Assembly: GCA_902493145.1 (NCBI GenBank)
Contig: CABUOA010000010.1
Location: 1-57,331, forward strand
Direction: 5' to 3'
Source: an uncultured Collinsella sp.
Lineage (GTDB): Bacteria > Actinomycetota > Coriobacteriia > Coriobacteriales > Coriobacteriaceae
Length of the DNA stretch: 57,331 nucleotides
This document shows, in pieces, positions 6,319-15,104 of this stretch (position 1 is the stretch's first letter; each line of letters starts with the position of its first letter). The position numbers and the translations under genes were made by a program. The notes under the pieces are model-generated. The model was not told the DNA's origin. It saw nothing but the letters and a program-made list of their open reading frames with translations, and made no database searches.

Positions 6319-8684
6319 GGATTCTCAAGCTCTTTAAAAAGCATGTCCTGGCACTGCTCGCAGCTATCGTACTTATCGTAATCAGCTGCAACGCCGATCT
6401 GGCGCTGCCTACCTATATGAGCGACATCGTCGACGTGGGCGTGCAGCAAGGCGGCATCGCCTCGCCCGTGCCCGACACCATTCGCGCCGAATCGCTCGAC
6501 GACCTCGAACTCTTTATGAGCGCCAAGGACGCCAAAGCTGTGGAGGCCGTGTTTAGTAAGGCGGACAATAACGGCATTCGAACGTACAAGGGCACCGAGG
6601 AGGAGCGCGGCGACGGCGACAAGATTGCCGACATCATGAGCCTGCCTGAGACCGTCGTGCTCGCCTTCAACCAGGGCATTGACGCCGACTCCATGGGCGA
6701 CATGACCGGCGCATCCACCGAGGCAAGCGATGGCGGCGCCGCTCAGGCCATGCCCACCCCCGAGCAGATGGCAGCGATGACACCCGAGCAGCTCGCCGAG
6801 ATGCAGCAGAAGGCCGCAGCCGCGCAGAGCATGCAAAAGCAGATCGACGCCGACGGCGGTAAGATCACCATGAAGAGCCTGCGCCTAGGCGTTGAAGGCG
6901 GTCTTATCGATCAGGGCAAGCTCGTCGAGGGCGCCAACGATATGGCTGACAAAATGGGCTCCATGTCGGGCTCCATCGTCACCCAGCGCGCCGTGAGCTA
7001 CGTGCAGGACGAGTACAAGGCACAGGGCATCGACCCCGCTGACGTGCAGAACGCCTACCTGGGCCGCATGGCGACCACGATGTTTGGTCTGTGTCTGGTG
7101 TCGCTGGTCGCCACCATCCTGACCGGCGCCGTGGCTTCGCGCACCGCCTGCTCCATCGCCCGCGACCTGCGCCGCGAGACCTTCAACAAGGTTATGCACT
7201 TCTCGCCGGCCGAGGTGGGCAAGTTTAGCCAGGCCTCGCTCATCACCCGCTGCACCAACGACATTCAGCAGATTCAGATGGCCGCAACCCTGTTTATCCG
7301 CATGTGCCTGATGGCTCCCGTCATGGGCATCGTCGCCGTCATGCGCGTCCTGGCCAACCATACCGGCCTGGAGTGGACCATCGCTGTGGCCATCATCGCG
7401 GTTTCGGCTGTCGTCGGCGTGCTCATGGGCCTCACCATGCCCAAGTTCAAAAAGATGCAGAGCTTTGTTGACCGCGTGAACCTTACCGCCCGTGAGCTGC
7501 TCGACGGCCTTATGCCCATCCGCTCGTTCAACCGCGAGGAGCATGAGCTCGAACGTTTTGACAAGGCATCACTCGACCTGATGACCACGCAGCTCTACAC
7601 CAACCGCGCCATGAGCTTTATGATGCCGCTCATGATGCTCGTCATGAACTGCATCACCGTACTTATCGTCTGGTTTGGCGCGCAGGGCGTGTCCGACGGC
7701 GTGATGCAGGTCGGCAACATGATGGCGTTTATCTCCTACACCATGCAGATCGTCATGGCGTTTATGATCCTCACCATGGTTTCGGTTATCCTGCCCCGCG
7801 CCGAGGTCGCAGCCGAGCGCGTGGAAGAGGTCATCACTTGCCCCACCAGCATCAACGACCCTGTCTCGCCCAAACTGCCCGCGGCCAGCGCGCCGCGCGG
7901 TGAGCTCACCTTCCGCGACGTGAGCTTCCAGTATCCCGATGCCCGCGCCGACGTCATCAGCGGCGTAAACTTCACCACGCACGCCGGTCAGATGCTCGGC
8001 ATCATTGGTTCCACGGGCTCGGGCAAGTCCACACTTGTGCAGCTGATACCGCGCCTGTACGACGTCACGGGCGGCAGCATTTCGCTCGACGGCATCGACG
8101 TGCGCGACATGACCCTTTCCGAGCTGCGCCGCCGTATTGGTTACATCCCGCAGCAGGGGCGCCTGTTCTCGGGCACCGTCGAGAGTAACCTCAAGTTTGC
8201 CGGCGACATGGTGAGCGACGAGGACATGCACCGGGCGGCACGCATCGCCCAGGCCGAGGACTTTATCGCCGAGCGCGAGGGCGGCTACGACTCCCCCATC
8301 AGCCAGGGCGGCTCCAATGTTTCGGGTGGTCAGCGCCAGCGTCTGGCCATCGCCCGCGCGTTGGCTAAAAAGCCCGAGGTCGTGGTGTTCGATGATTCGT
8401 TTAGCGCGCTTGACTACAAGACCGACGCGCGCCTGCGCGAGGAGCTCGCCAAAAACGTCACCGACGCCGCGCTCGTAGTCGTGGCCCAGCGCATCGCGAC
8501 CATCATGCACGCCGACCAGATCATCGTGCTCGACGACGGCCACGTGGTGGGCACCGGCACGCACGAGAAGCTGCTGCACAACTGCCCGGCGTACCTGGAG
8601 ATCGCACAGTCGCAGCTTTCCGCCGAGGAGTTGGGGCTTACCCAAGAAGAGATTGAAGCCGTCATGGAAGGAGGCGAGCGCTAA
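6315..8684 (+). CDS. ABC exporter half-transporter, subunit 1 (LmrC/YheI-like) with large extracytoplasmic insert
   Basis: Fused membrane and ATPase domains of a type IV (multidrug-type) exporter. One helix at residues 10-30 is followed by an insert of about 210 residues before the second helix near 248-275; this loop is rich in Ala, Met and Gln (for example PTPEQMAAMTPEQLAEMQQK) and likely forms an external helical hairpin. The nucleotide domain has Walker A GSTGSGKST, signature SGGQRQR and Walker B VVVFDDSFSALD. The residue after Walker B is Asp, not Glu, so this subunit carries the degenerate ATP site typical of heterodimers. It is coupled to marR and overlaps the partner gene by one base. 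Confidence 0.93.
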   Translation: MRILKLFKKHVLALLAAIVLIVISCNADLALPTYMSDIVDVGVQQGGIASPVPDTIRAESLDDLELFMSAKDAKAVEAVFSKADNNGIRTYKGTEEERGDGDKIADIMSLPETVVLAFNQGIDADSMGDMTGASTEASDGGAAQAMPTPEQMAAMTPEQLAEMQQKAAAAQSMQKQIDADGGKITMKSLRLGVEGGLIDQGKLVEGANDMADKMGSMSGSIVTQRAVSYVQDEYKAQGIDPADVQNAYLGRMATTMFGLCLVSLVATILTGAVASRTACSIARDLRRETFNKVMHFSPAEVGKFSQASLITRCTNDIQQIQMAATLFIRMCLMAPVMGIVAVMRVLANHTGLEWTIAVAIIAVSAVVGVLMGLTMPKFKKMQSFVDRVNLTARELLDGLMPIRSFNREEHELERFDKASLDLMTTQLYTNRAMSFMMPLMMLVMNCITVLIVWFGAQGVSDGVMQVGNMMAFISYTMQIVMAFMILTMVSVILPRAEVAAERVEEVITCPTSINDPVSPKLPAASAPRGELTFRDVSFQYPDARADVISGVNFTTHAGQMLGIIGSTGSGKSTLVQLIPRLYDVTGGSISLDGIDVRDMTLSELRRRIGYIPQQGRLFSGTVESNLKFAGDMVSDEDMHRAARIAQAEDFIAEREGGYDSPISQGGSNVSGGQRQRLAIARALAKKPEVVVFDDSFSALDYKTDARLREELAKNVTDAALVVVAQRIATIMHADQIIVLDDGHVVGTGTHEKLLHNCPAYLEIAQSQLSAEELGLTQEEIEAVMEGGER

Positions 8685-10540
8685 TGGCAGACGAGACCAA
8701 GACTCAGATTCCTAAGCCCACCCGCCGGCGCGGTCCCATGGGCCGCATGGGTGGCATGGGCCGCGGCGAAAAGGCCAAGGACTTTAAGGGCACCATGAGG
8801 CAGCTACTCGGCTATATCGGTCAGCACAAGATTGCCGTGTTTGCCGCCGTCGCCTTTGCCGTGTGCTCGGTCATCTTTAACATTGTGGGACCCAAGGTGC
8901 TCGGCCAGGTTACGACCAAACTGTTCGAAGGCCTGGTCTCCAAGGTCAACGGTACCGGCGATGTCGACTTTGCCTGGATCGCCAAGACGCTCGGCTTTTT
9001 GCTCTGTCTGTATCTGGCAAGCTCTGTCTGCAGCCTCATCCAAGGCTGGCTTATGACCGGCGTCACGCAGAAGATCTGCTATCGCATGCGCAAGGAGATC
9101 GCCGCCAAGATCGCCGTTGTGCCGATGAGCTACTTCAACGGCCACAGCAAGGGCGACGTACTCAGCCGCATCACCAACGACGTCGATACGCTGGGCCAGT
9201 CGCTCAACCAGAGCGTGACGCAGCTCATCACGTCGGTAACGCAGATTATCGGCGTGCTCGTCATGATGCTGTCGATCAGCCTGCCGCTCACCGGCGTTAC
9301 CGTGCTCACGCTGCCGGCAGCCGCGATTATCCTGACCGTAATGATTCACTTCTCGCAGCCGTACTTCCGCGAGCAGCAGCAGGTTTTGGGCGCCGTCAAC
9401 GGCATTATCGAGGAAGACTTTGCCGGCCAGAACGTCATTCAGGTGTTCGACCGCGCCGAGGCCTCGATCGAGGAGTTCGACCGTCAAAACGACCGCCTCT
9501 TTATTAGTGGCTGGCGCTCGCAGTTCCTGTCGGGCCTGATGATGCCGCTTATGAGCTTGGTGGGTAACATGGGCTACGTGGGCGTCGTCGTGGTGGGCGC
9601 GCAGCTCGCGCTGACCGGCAATGCCACGCCCGGCGACATTCAAAGCTTTATCCAGTACGTGCGCAACTTTACGCAGCCTGTGCAGCAGCTGGGCAACGTG
9701 AGCAACACGATGCAGTCGATGGCCGCCGCCACCGAGCGTGTCTTTGAGTTCCTGGCAGCGCCCGAGGAGGAGCAGAAAGCCGACGCGCAGATTCCCGAGA
9801 AGCGCCCCGGCCACGTGGAGTTTGACCATGTCAAGTTTGGCTACACGCCCGACAAGACCATCATCCACGACTTTAGCTGCGAGGCGCAGCCCGGCCAGAC
9901 CATCGCCATCGTCGGCCCCACCGGCGCCGGCAAGACCACGCTCATCAAGCTGCTGCAGCGCTTCTACGACGTGGACGGCGGTTCGCTGCGTGTCGAGGGC
10001 GTCGACGTGCGCGACTGGGACCGCGCGGCACTTCGCGGCGAGTTTGCCATGGTGTTGCAGGATACCTGGCTGTTTAACGGCACCATCCGCGAGAACATCC
10101 GCTACGGACGCCCCGACGCGAGCGATGCCGAGGTCGAAGCCGCTGCACGCGCCGCACGCTGCGACCACTTTATCCATACGCTCGCCGGTGGCTACGACTT
10201 TATGATTAACGAGGAGGGCACTAACCTGTCGCAGGGTCAGCGCCAGCTCGTGACCATCGCCCGTGCCATTTTGGCCGACCGCCCGGCGCTGATTCTAGAC
10301 GAGGCGACTTCCAACGTGGACACCCGCACCGAGGAGCTCATTCAGCGTGCCATGGATGCGCTGATGCAGGGCCGTACCAGCTTTGTCATCGCGCACCGTC
10401 TGTCCACGATCCGCAGCGCCGACGTAATCTTGGTGATTCGCGACGGCGACATCGTCGAGAAGGGCACACACGACGAGCTGCTCGCCCAAGGCGGCTTCTA
10501 CGCCGACCTGTACAACTCGCAGTTCGACGAAGCGGCGTAG
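8684..10540 (+). CDS. ABC exporter half-transporter, subunit 2 (LmrD/YheH-like)
   Basis: Partner of the 6315-8684 product; the start overlaps its stop (TAATG). 618 aa: a Gly/Arg/Met-rich cytoplasmic N-terminus (GPMGRMGGMGRG), six predicted helices, then an ATPase domain with Walker A GPTGAGKTT, signature LSQGQRQ and Walker B ALILDEATSNVD. Here the catalytic Glu is present, complementing the degenerate site of subunit 1. Expected to export drugs, lipids or peptides; substrate not predictable. A GC-rich terminator follows at 10572-10605. Confidence 0.94.
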   Translation: MADETKTQIPKPTRRRGPMGRMGGMGRGEKAKDFKGTMRQLLGYIGQHKIAVFAAVAFAVCSVIFNIVGPKVLGQVTTKLFEGLVSKVNGTGDVDFAWIAKTLGFLLCLYLASSVCSLIQGWLMTGVTQKICYRMRKEIAAKIAVVPMSYFNGHSKGDVLSRITNDVDTLGQSLNQSVTQLITSVTQIIGVLVMMLSISLPLTGVTVLTLPAAAIILTVMIHFSQPYFREQQQVLGAVNGIIEEDFAGQNVIQVFDRAEASIEEFDRQNDRLFISGWRSQFLSGLMMPLMSLVGNMGYVGVVVVGAQLALTGNATPGDIQSFIQYVRNFTQPVQQLGNVSNTMQSMAAATERVFEFLAAPEEEQKADAQIPEKRPGHVEFDHVKFGYTPDKTIIHDFSCEAQPGQTIAIVGPTGAGKTTLIKLLQRFYDVDGGSLRVEGVDVRDWDRAALRGEFAMVLQDTWLFNGTIRENIRYGRPDASDAEVEAAARAARCDHFIHTLAGGYDFMINEEGTNLSQGQRQLVTIARAILADRPALILDEATSNVDTRTEELIQRAMDALMQGRTSFVIAHRLSTIRSADVILVIRDGDIVEKGTHDELLAQGGFYADLYNSQFDEAA

Positions 10541-10571
10541 ATTCGACCGCAGGGAACGGATGACGCCCGAG

Positions 10572-10605
10572 AACGGGGGCACAGGACAACCTGCGCCCCC
10601 GTTTT
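10572..10605 (+). terminator. Terminator of the marR-ABC exporter operon
   Basis: Stem AACGGGGGC / GCCCCCGTT with a TTTT run follows the exporter stop codon by 30 bp. Confidence 0.8.
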
Positions 10606-10663
10606 GTGTCCTTTGGGCCTCGAGCCGCCTCCCCTGGGACCTGATTGACGGCCCACTCCAAGC

Positions 10664-10899
10664 CCTGTGGGCAAAAAATGGCAAATATGAGTACTGTCAC
10701 CTTTTTAGTAACAGCCAAAACAGCCCCAAATGCTGCTCACACGGCTTGCACGCGCTCCTAAATTGATCAAACAGCCCTATAGCGGACTTATATGCGTTGA
10801 GGTTAATGAACATATTTGCTGTTATGTCTATTATCTTATACCGTCAATATGGCACTACGATAGCAACAGTACTCATATTTGGCATTTTTTTCCCACAGG
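10664..10899. repeat. 236-bp element bounded by 34-bp inverted repeats
   Basis: Arms 10664-10697 and 10866-10899 are inverted copies with two mismatches (CCTGTGGG...AGTACTGT). The 168-bp interior is AT-richer than its surroundings and has no convincing gene. Size and end-to-end symmetry are those of a MITE, but no target-site duplication is evident. The region 10900-11142 between it and the aroF hairpin contains only the GTCCC-type repeats listed next. Confidence 0.6.
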
Positions 10900-10959
10900 A
10901 CTTAGAGAACGCCAAAAAATCTAGCAATGCCAGCGAGCAAACCGCGTCAGCCGATGCAA

Positions 10960-11098
10960 GGAGTGTCCCCAAGTGCCGGCAGATAAGGAACGTCCCTAAC
11001 TGCCAGGTTTGAAAGGTAGTCATTGGGGACGTTCTTAAACGACTAGTCAAACAATAACGTCCCCAACGACCACTCATTTAAGTACGTCCCCAATGAGT
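10960..11098. repeat. Cluster of GTCCCC / GGGGAC repeats
   Basis: Within about 140 bp the core GTCCC(C/T) or its complement occurs five times (near 10967, 10994, 11026, 11061 and 11087), including GGGGACGTT...AACGTCCCC as an inverted pair. This is the look of REP-like sequences. The portion 11011-11035 resembles 602-625 beside the beta-lactamase-like fragment. Confidence 0.5.
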
Positions 11099-11142
11099 GC
11101 CCCTGGAGCAAGACAACGCCGCAGGTAGAGGGCGGACAGCGA

Positions 11143-11242
11143 GCGCCGTCCAGAGCGAACAAATTGGCATGAAAAAGGCAAGGCATAGACCTTCTGGTCA
11201 TGCCTTGCCTTTTGAATGACAAATTGTCGCTCTGGGCGGCGC
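11143..11242 (-). terminator. Nested hairpin after the DAHP synthase gene
   Basis: Inner stem AAAAGGCAAGGCAT / ATGCCTTGCCTTTT (11173-11186 / 11200-11213) is a good terminator for the minus-strand gene. It is enclosed by an outer imperfect arm pair starting with 11143-11158 and 11227-11242 (15 of 16 paired), making a near-continuous 100-nt fold. The inner core GGCATAGACCTT..GGTCATGCC recurs after aguA at 21758-21781. Confidence 0.75.
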
Positions 11243-11282
11243 GCAACGTCGAGCCGTTACGCGGGTTGGTAAACCCGCGTAA

Positions 11283-12314
11283 CTAAATACGTTCCGCGAT
11301 CTCGTGGATGAGGTAGTCGGTCTTTTCCCAGCCCAGGCACGGGTCGGTGATTGACTTGCCAAAGACGCCGCCGTCGACCGGCTGGTTGCCGTCCTCCAGG
11401 TAGGACTCGATCATAAAGCCCTTGACCAGCTTGGAGATGGACTCGTTGCGGCGGCAGCTGTCGAGCACCTCCTTGCAAATGCGATACTGCTCCAGCGGAC
11501 GCTTGCCCGAGTTGTCGTGGTTGCAGTCGATGACCGCTGCCGGGTTGGCGTAGCCGGCGTGCTCGGTGTAGCGCTCGGCCAGGCGCTCGAGGTGCTCGTA
11601 GTGGTAGTTGGGGTAGGTGCGCCCATCGAGACCGATGTAGCCGCGCATGACGGCGTGCGCAAGCGGGTTGCCATCGCACTCGACTTCCCAGTTACGGAAG
11701 ATGAAGCTCTGGTGCGCCTGTGCGGCGTAAATGGAGTTGAGCATAACGGTGGTAGAGCCGGCAGTGGGATTCTTCATGCCGACGGGTACCGAAATGCCGC
11801 TCGACACCAGACGGTGCTCCTGGTTCTCGACCGAGCGTGCGCCCACGGCAACATAGCTCAGCAGGTCAACGAGGTACTGGTAGTTGGACGGGTAGAGCAT
11901 CTCGTCGGCGGTGAAGAAGCCCGTTTCCTCAATAACGCGCAGGTGCATATGGCGGATGGCCTTGACGCCCTCGAGCAGGTCGTCGGGAGCCTCGGGGTTG
12001 GGGTTGTGCAGCAGGCCCTTGTAACCGGTGCCCTTGGTACGCGGCTTGTTGGTGTAGACGCGCGGAATGATGATGAGCTTGTCCTTGACCTCCTCGGCGG
12101 TCTTGGCCAGTCGGTTCATGTACTCAAGCACCGAGTCCTCGCGGTCGGCAGAGCACGGGCCGATGATAAGCACCTTGCGTGCGTCCTCGCCGGTAAAGAC
12201 TTTGACGACCTCGGCGTCAAATGCCTGCTTTTTGGCGGTAAGCTCGGCAGAAAGCGGCATTTCCTCGCGGATCTCCATGGGGATCGGCAGCCTGCGTTTG
12301 AAATCCATGGCCAT
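11283..12314 (-). CDS. aroF: 3-deoxy-7-phosphoheptulonate (DAHP) synthase, class I AroFGH type
   Basis: Condenses phosphoenolpyruvate and erythrose-4-phosphate, the first step of the shikimate pathway. 343 aa, close to E. coli AroG (350). Landmarks: LIIGPCSADRED near residue 48, IPRVYTNKPRTKGTGYKGL (substrate-binding KPRT), VENQEHRLVSSGISVPVGMKNPTAGS, and DCNHDNSGKRP near the C-terminus. The ATG follows GAGGAGG. Monocistronic. The feedback type (Phe, Tyr or Trp) cannot be told from sequence, so the symbol is generic. A plausible promoter is TTGCAC - 18 bp - ATAATG (12392-12397 and 12368-12373, complement). Confidence 0.95.
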   Translation of the reverse strand: MAMDFKRRLPIPMEIREEMPLSAELTAKKQAFDAEVVKVFTGEDARKVLIIGPCSADREDSVLEYMNRLAKTAEEVKDKLIIIPRVYTNKPRTKGTGYKGLLHNPNPEAPDDLLEGVKAIRHMHLRVIEETGFFTADEMLYPSNYQYLVDLLSYVAVGARSVENQEHRLVSSGISVPVGMKNPTAGSTTVMLNSIYAAQAHQSFIFRNWEVECDGNPLAHAVMRGYIGLDGRTYPNYHYEHLERLAERYTEHAGYANPAAVIDCNHDNSGKRPLEQYRICKEVLDSCRRNESISKLVKGFMIESYLEDGNQPVDGGVFGKSITDPCLGWEKTDYLIHEIAERI

Positions 12315-12367
12315 AGGGGCCTCCTCAATCTATAGAGAGAGCAATAAGCGTATTGTCGAGTGCTCGG

Positions 12368-12397
12368 CATTATCCGCTGTCGCACGCTAAAGTGCAA
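12368..12397 (-). promoter_or_regulatory. Putative sigma-70-type promoter of DAHP synthase
   Basis: On the minus strand, TTGCAC (12397-12392) and ATAATG (12373-12368) are separated by 18 bp and lie about 55 bp before the start codon. No leader-peptide, T-box or attenuator structure is seen between it and the gene. Confidence 0.5.
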
Positions 12398-12443
12398 GCA
12401 CGACCAACCAAAAAGGGAATGGATAACGCGCGGGTCGCTTACC

Positions 12444-12511
12444 ACGAGAGTGGATAATCTCCCGTTTTTGGCCTAGGATCGCGCTGAAAGTGGGAGATTA
12501 TCCACTCTCGT
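12444..12511. repeat. Perfect 20-bp dyad between DAHP synthase and the GNAT gene
   Basis: Arms 12444-12463 and 12492-12511 are exact inverted copies (ACGAGAGTGGATAATCTCCC). The 28-bp loop contains TTTTTGGCCTAG, like the TTTTTGGGTCCTAG loop of the repeats at 52 and 57 kb. It lies between divergent promoters, unlike most other dyads, which sit at gene ends. Confidence 0.65.
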
Positions 12512-12656
12512 CGAGCAAGCGTCCGAAAATCCTCGCTCGTGGCCCCTTTTCCTCCGTCCCCGAGGGAACGGGACTCGTCTGCCGAATGATTGATGCGGCG
12601 ACGGCGCGCCCATGTCACACTCAGAGGTGGCCTGACCCACCTTGGAAGGAGCCTCC

Positions 12657-13307
12657 ATGAGCCTTGACAACGTAACCCTGCGCGCCGCCACGCTCGACGA
12701 CCTGGCTGGCATCGCCGCCATCTACAACCAGCTGTGGTGCAACACGCTGCGCAACCGCGGTGACGTCGAAGCTGCCGATTTCTGCGCGCGCTTTAACATC
12801 ACCATGCAGCTACAGCGCTCACCTATCGCGCTTGTCGCCGAGGCCGAGGGCCGCATTATCGCCGCCTGCTGCATCGGCATCTTCGAGGACGGCAAGCCGC
12901 GTACCAATCCCACGTGGGTGCCCTGCTACGACGAGATGTTCGCCCAGGCAACCGAGATGGCAAAGACCGCCGACGCCAAGCTCGAGGGCTCGCTCTTTGG
13001 CGACAGCCGCGAGAAGGCCACGGCCGACCGCTTTGCCGCCACGGGCAATGAGTATGCCCAGGGCCAGCTCAACCTCATCATCATCGTGCCCGAGTGGCAG
13101 GGCAAAGGGCTCGGCCGCGCGCTCATCGACCTTGCCCGCGCCGAGCTCGCCCGGGCAGGCTGCACCAAGTTCTTCCTGATGAGCGACTGCAACTCTGACT
13201 GGCAGTTCTACGAGCACCTCAACATGAAGCGCATCCTAGAAGATCACAGCCAAGACACCGGCGACGGCTTTATCGTCTACATGTACGGAGGCGACACGCA
13301 GGATTAG
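12657..13307 (+). CDS. GNAT family N-acetyltransferase
   Basis: A 216-aa acetyl-CoA-dependent acetyltransferase. The N-terminus LRAATLDDLAGIAAIYNQLW is a typical GNAT helix, and QGKGLGRALIDLARAELARAG near residues 147-167 is the acetyl-CoA pyrophosphate loop (Q/R-x-x-G-x-G/A). Between them is an insert of about 60 residues without clear homology. The C-terminus FYEHLNMKRI carries the usual F-Y-x-x-x-(G/N)F-like motif. The ATG at 12657 is chosen because AAGGAG precedes it; the frame is open to 12642. Substrate unknown. Confidence 0.9.
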   Translation: MSLDNVTLRAATLDDLAGIAAIYNQLWCNTLRNRGDVEAADFCARFNITMQLQRSPIALVAEAEGRIIAACCIGIFEDGKPRTNPTWVPCYDEMFAQATEMAKTADAKLEGSLFGDSREKATADRFAATGNEYAQGQLNLIIIVPEWQGKGLGRALIDLARAELARAGCTKFFLMSDCNSDWQFYEHLNMKRILEDHSQDTGDGFIVYMYGGDTQD

Positions 13308-13371
13308 CCTGTGTGCCGCCTCATGGGCTTTCTCCAAGACAGCCCAAACCGGTCAGCCATACCAAATAGAG

Positions 13372-13667
13372 ACCTGCCAAAAAGGGACAGGTTTATTTTG
13401 GCAGGTTTTATCTGGGAAAACACCAAGGCCGCCGCGAGGGAACTACTTTCCCTCGCGGCGGCCTTCTAACAGCAAAAACCAAGTGAGTAGATTTTTTGCA
13501 GGAATCCGAGCACACGCCAAATCGCCACAGCGCTGACCTGCAGTTTTACCGAGCATTTGTCGCGATGTGCTCGGTAAATCCAAAAAAGTCTACTCACTTG
13601 CATCTGAGGCGCACCGGATCGGCAAAAAACCGCCGCGAAAGGGATCCGGACCCTTCGCGGCAGTTGT
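13372..13667. repeat. 296-bp convergent-terminator cassette, copy R1
   Basis: Lies between convergent genes (GNAT ends 13307, ATPase ends 13684) and is strongly similar along its whole length to 27340-27635. Four parts: hairpin CCTGCCAAAA/TTTTGGCAGG with GGGACAGG in its loop (13373-13405); an 18-bp perfect stem 13425-13442 / 13448-13465; a large dyad with AAGTGAGTAGA arms (13481-13498 / 13581-13599) holding the loop motif CTGACCTGCAGTTT; and a GC stem 13631-13662 that gives a T-rich terminator for the minus-strand gene. Confidence 0.85.
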
Positions 13668-13683
13668 TAATACGCCGAACTTG

Positions 13684-14853
13684 TTATCGCAAAAGCCAAT
13701 CACGCGCCGAGACCACGCTACAGTCTTTCGACTCATACGTTGAATCCACGCGGGCCACAACATAGCGCGCATCTTTTGCAATGTCGATCTCATCGCATAC
13801 AGCCTGTAAATGGCGGGCGTACTTATCGTGATACGTTCTGGATGATTTTATTTCGATAGCCTTGGGACTCCCTGAGTTTGTGCAGTCGAGCAAATCGATT
13901 TCTCGCTTGCCGTCGTCCCTATAGAAATACAACTCGGGATTCTCGCCCACGTTGAGATGGCTCTTCGCCGTTTCGGAAACGATGAGGTTTTCGAAAACTG
14001 CCCCCAGATAAGGGCTCTCCAAAAGTTGCTCCAGTGATCCAATTTTGAGCAAGTAGCAGAGCAGCCCCGTGTCGTAAAAATAAAGCTTGGGCGTTTTAGT
14101 CAAACGTTTCCTGGCATTTGCATAATAAGGCTGCAGTGAAAACGTCAGGTAGCTCTGCTCCAGGATAGACAACCAGCTTTTAATGGTCGATACGTTCACA
14201 CCCGTATCTCGAGAAAGCGAAGATATATTAATGAGAGCACCGGCGCTCTGGGCAATTATGGACAGTAACTTATGAAACTCCGCTTTATTGCGCACGTCAA
14301 GCAAGCCCACAACATCGCGCTCAACATAGGTATCAATATAGCTGGGGAAATAAACCGAGGACGGCATTCCGGCGGAACGCAGGCGAGGGTATCCCCCTTC
14401 GAGCGCAAACAAATCCACTTCCAACTGCCCCTGCTGGCCCCTCTCCGCTTCTCGAAACGAAAATGGCAGCAATTTTAAGATCCCGACTCGCCCGGCAAGA
14501 GACTGGCCGATGCTTTTCATCATCAAAAAGTTTTGCGATCCCGTAAGGATGTATTGACCGGCATCTCCCCGCTCATCCGAAACAACCTGGATCATCGAGA
14601 ACAAATCCGGGGCGTATTGCGCCTCATCGATGATGAGTCCGCCCTTTCGGTTGCGGATAAAACTCACCGGATCCTCCAAGGCCGCGCGCCTCGTTTGGGG
14701 GTCCTCAAGCGTGACATAGGAATAGTCGGGAAAGGCATGCCTAACCAGCGTAGACTTTCCGCTCTGCCTAGGCCCCGTCAACGACACAACAGGAAACCAA
14801 CCCGCCATGCGAATGAGCAACTCATGCAAATCCCTGTTAATGTACTCGGCCAT
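13684..14853 (-). CDS. ATPase with AAA_14 and DUF4143 domains
   Basis: A 389-aa P-loop protein of a widespread, poorly understood family. Walker A GPRQSGKST at residues 27-35, Walker B GGLIIDEAQ near 71-79, sensor-like ILTGSQNFLM, then a winged-helix part and a DUF4143 domain with YFYDTGLLCYLL and the nuclease-like pattern ELYFYRDDGKREIDLLD...AIEIKSS, which resembles the E/D-x(n)-E-x-K active site of PD-(D/E)XK nucleases. The start at 14853 follows AAGGGGCG; the frame is open to 14928 without family similarity. The lower GC of the gene compared with its neighbours suggests acquisition. Function unknown. Confidence 0.88.
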   Translation of the reverse strand: MAEYINRDLHELLIRMAGWFPVVSLTGPRQSGKSTLVRHAFPDYSYVTLEDPQTRRAALEDPVSFIRNRKGGLIIDEAQYAPDLFSMIQVVSDERGDAGQYILTGSQNFLMMKSIGQSLAGRVGILKLLPFSFREAERGQQGQLEVDLFALEGGYPRLRSAGMPSSVYFPSYIDTYVERDVVGLLDVRNKAEFHKLLSIIAQSAGALINISSLSRDTGVNVSTIKSWLSILEQSYLTFSLQPYYANARKRLTKTPKLYFYDTGLLCYLLKIGSLEQLLESPYLGAVFENLIVSETAKSHLNVGENPELYFYRDDGKREIDLLDCTNSGSPKAIEIKSSRTYHDKYARHLQAVCDEIDIAKDARYVVARVDSTYESKDCSVVSARDWLLR

Positions 14854-14878
14854 ATCAACGCCCCTTATAACGCTGTTA

Positions 14879-14969
14879 CCATAATCGTATAGTATCATTT
14901 GCCATAATCTCGCAGTAGCGTTTTCCATAATCTTGTAGTAGTGTTTTCCACAATCTTATAGTAGCCCAG
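14879..14969. repeat. Four 23-bp tandem repeats in the ATPase promoter region
   Basis: Units begin at 14879, 14902, 14925 and 14948, each starting CC(A)(T/C)AATC and containing TAGTA. On the minus strand, the coding direction of the ATPase gene, each unit offers a TACTAyAAGATTATGG box, so the array could be repeated operators or promoter -10 boxes. The first unit ends 26 bp before the start codon. Confidence 0.7.
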
Positions 14970-15019
14970 TTCAAAAACGTTATTTATAGAGCCGAAATCT
15001 CAGACCCTAAATAACAATA

Positions 15020-15054
15020 GCCACCACAATGGGAACTGTCCCCATTGCGGTGGC
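15020..15054 (-). terminator. Terminator after the MATE gene, GTCCC type
   Basis: Stem GCCACCACAATGGG / CCCATTGCGGTGGC with loop AACTGTC, followed on the minus strand by TATTGTTATTT. The CTGTCCCC core is shared with hairpins at 13.4, 19.9, 27.3 and 36.3 kb. Confidence 0.75.
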
Positions 15055-15104
15055 TTGCAGGCGAGTTGACTTATTCGACTATCGCGGGCCGGCCGTGTCC
15101 GAGT

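Noticed and set aside
10797..11012. 71-codon open frame starting inside the MITE-like element
   Set aside because: It crosses the element's right arm and the GTCCC repeats, has no good ribosome site and its second half is repeat-derived.
12315..12656. T-box or tryptophan-type attenuator before DAHP synthase
   Set aside because: No leader peptide, T-box core (GGTGGnACCGCG-like) or terminator/antiterminator pair was found; only a plain promoter and the 20-bp dyad.
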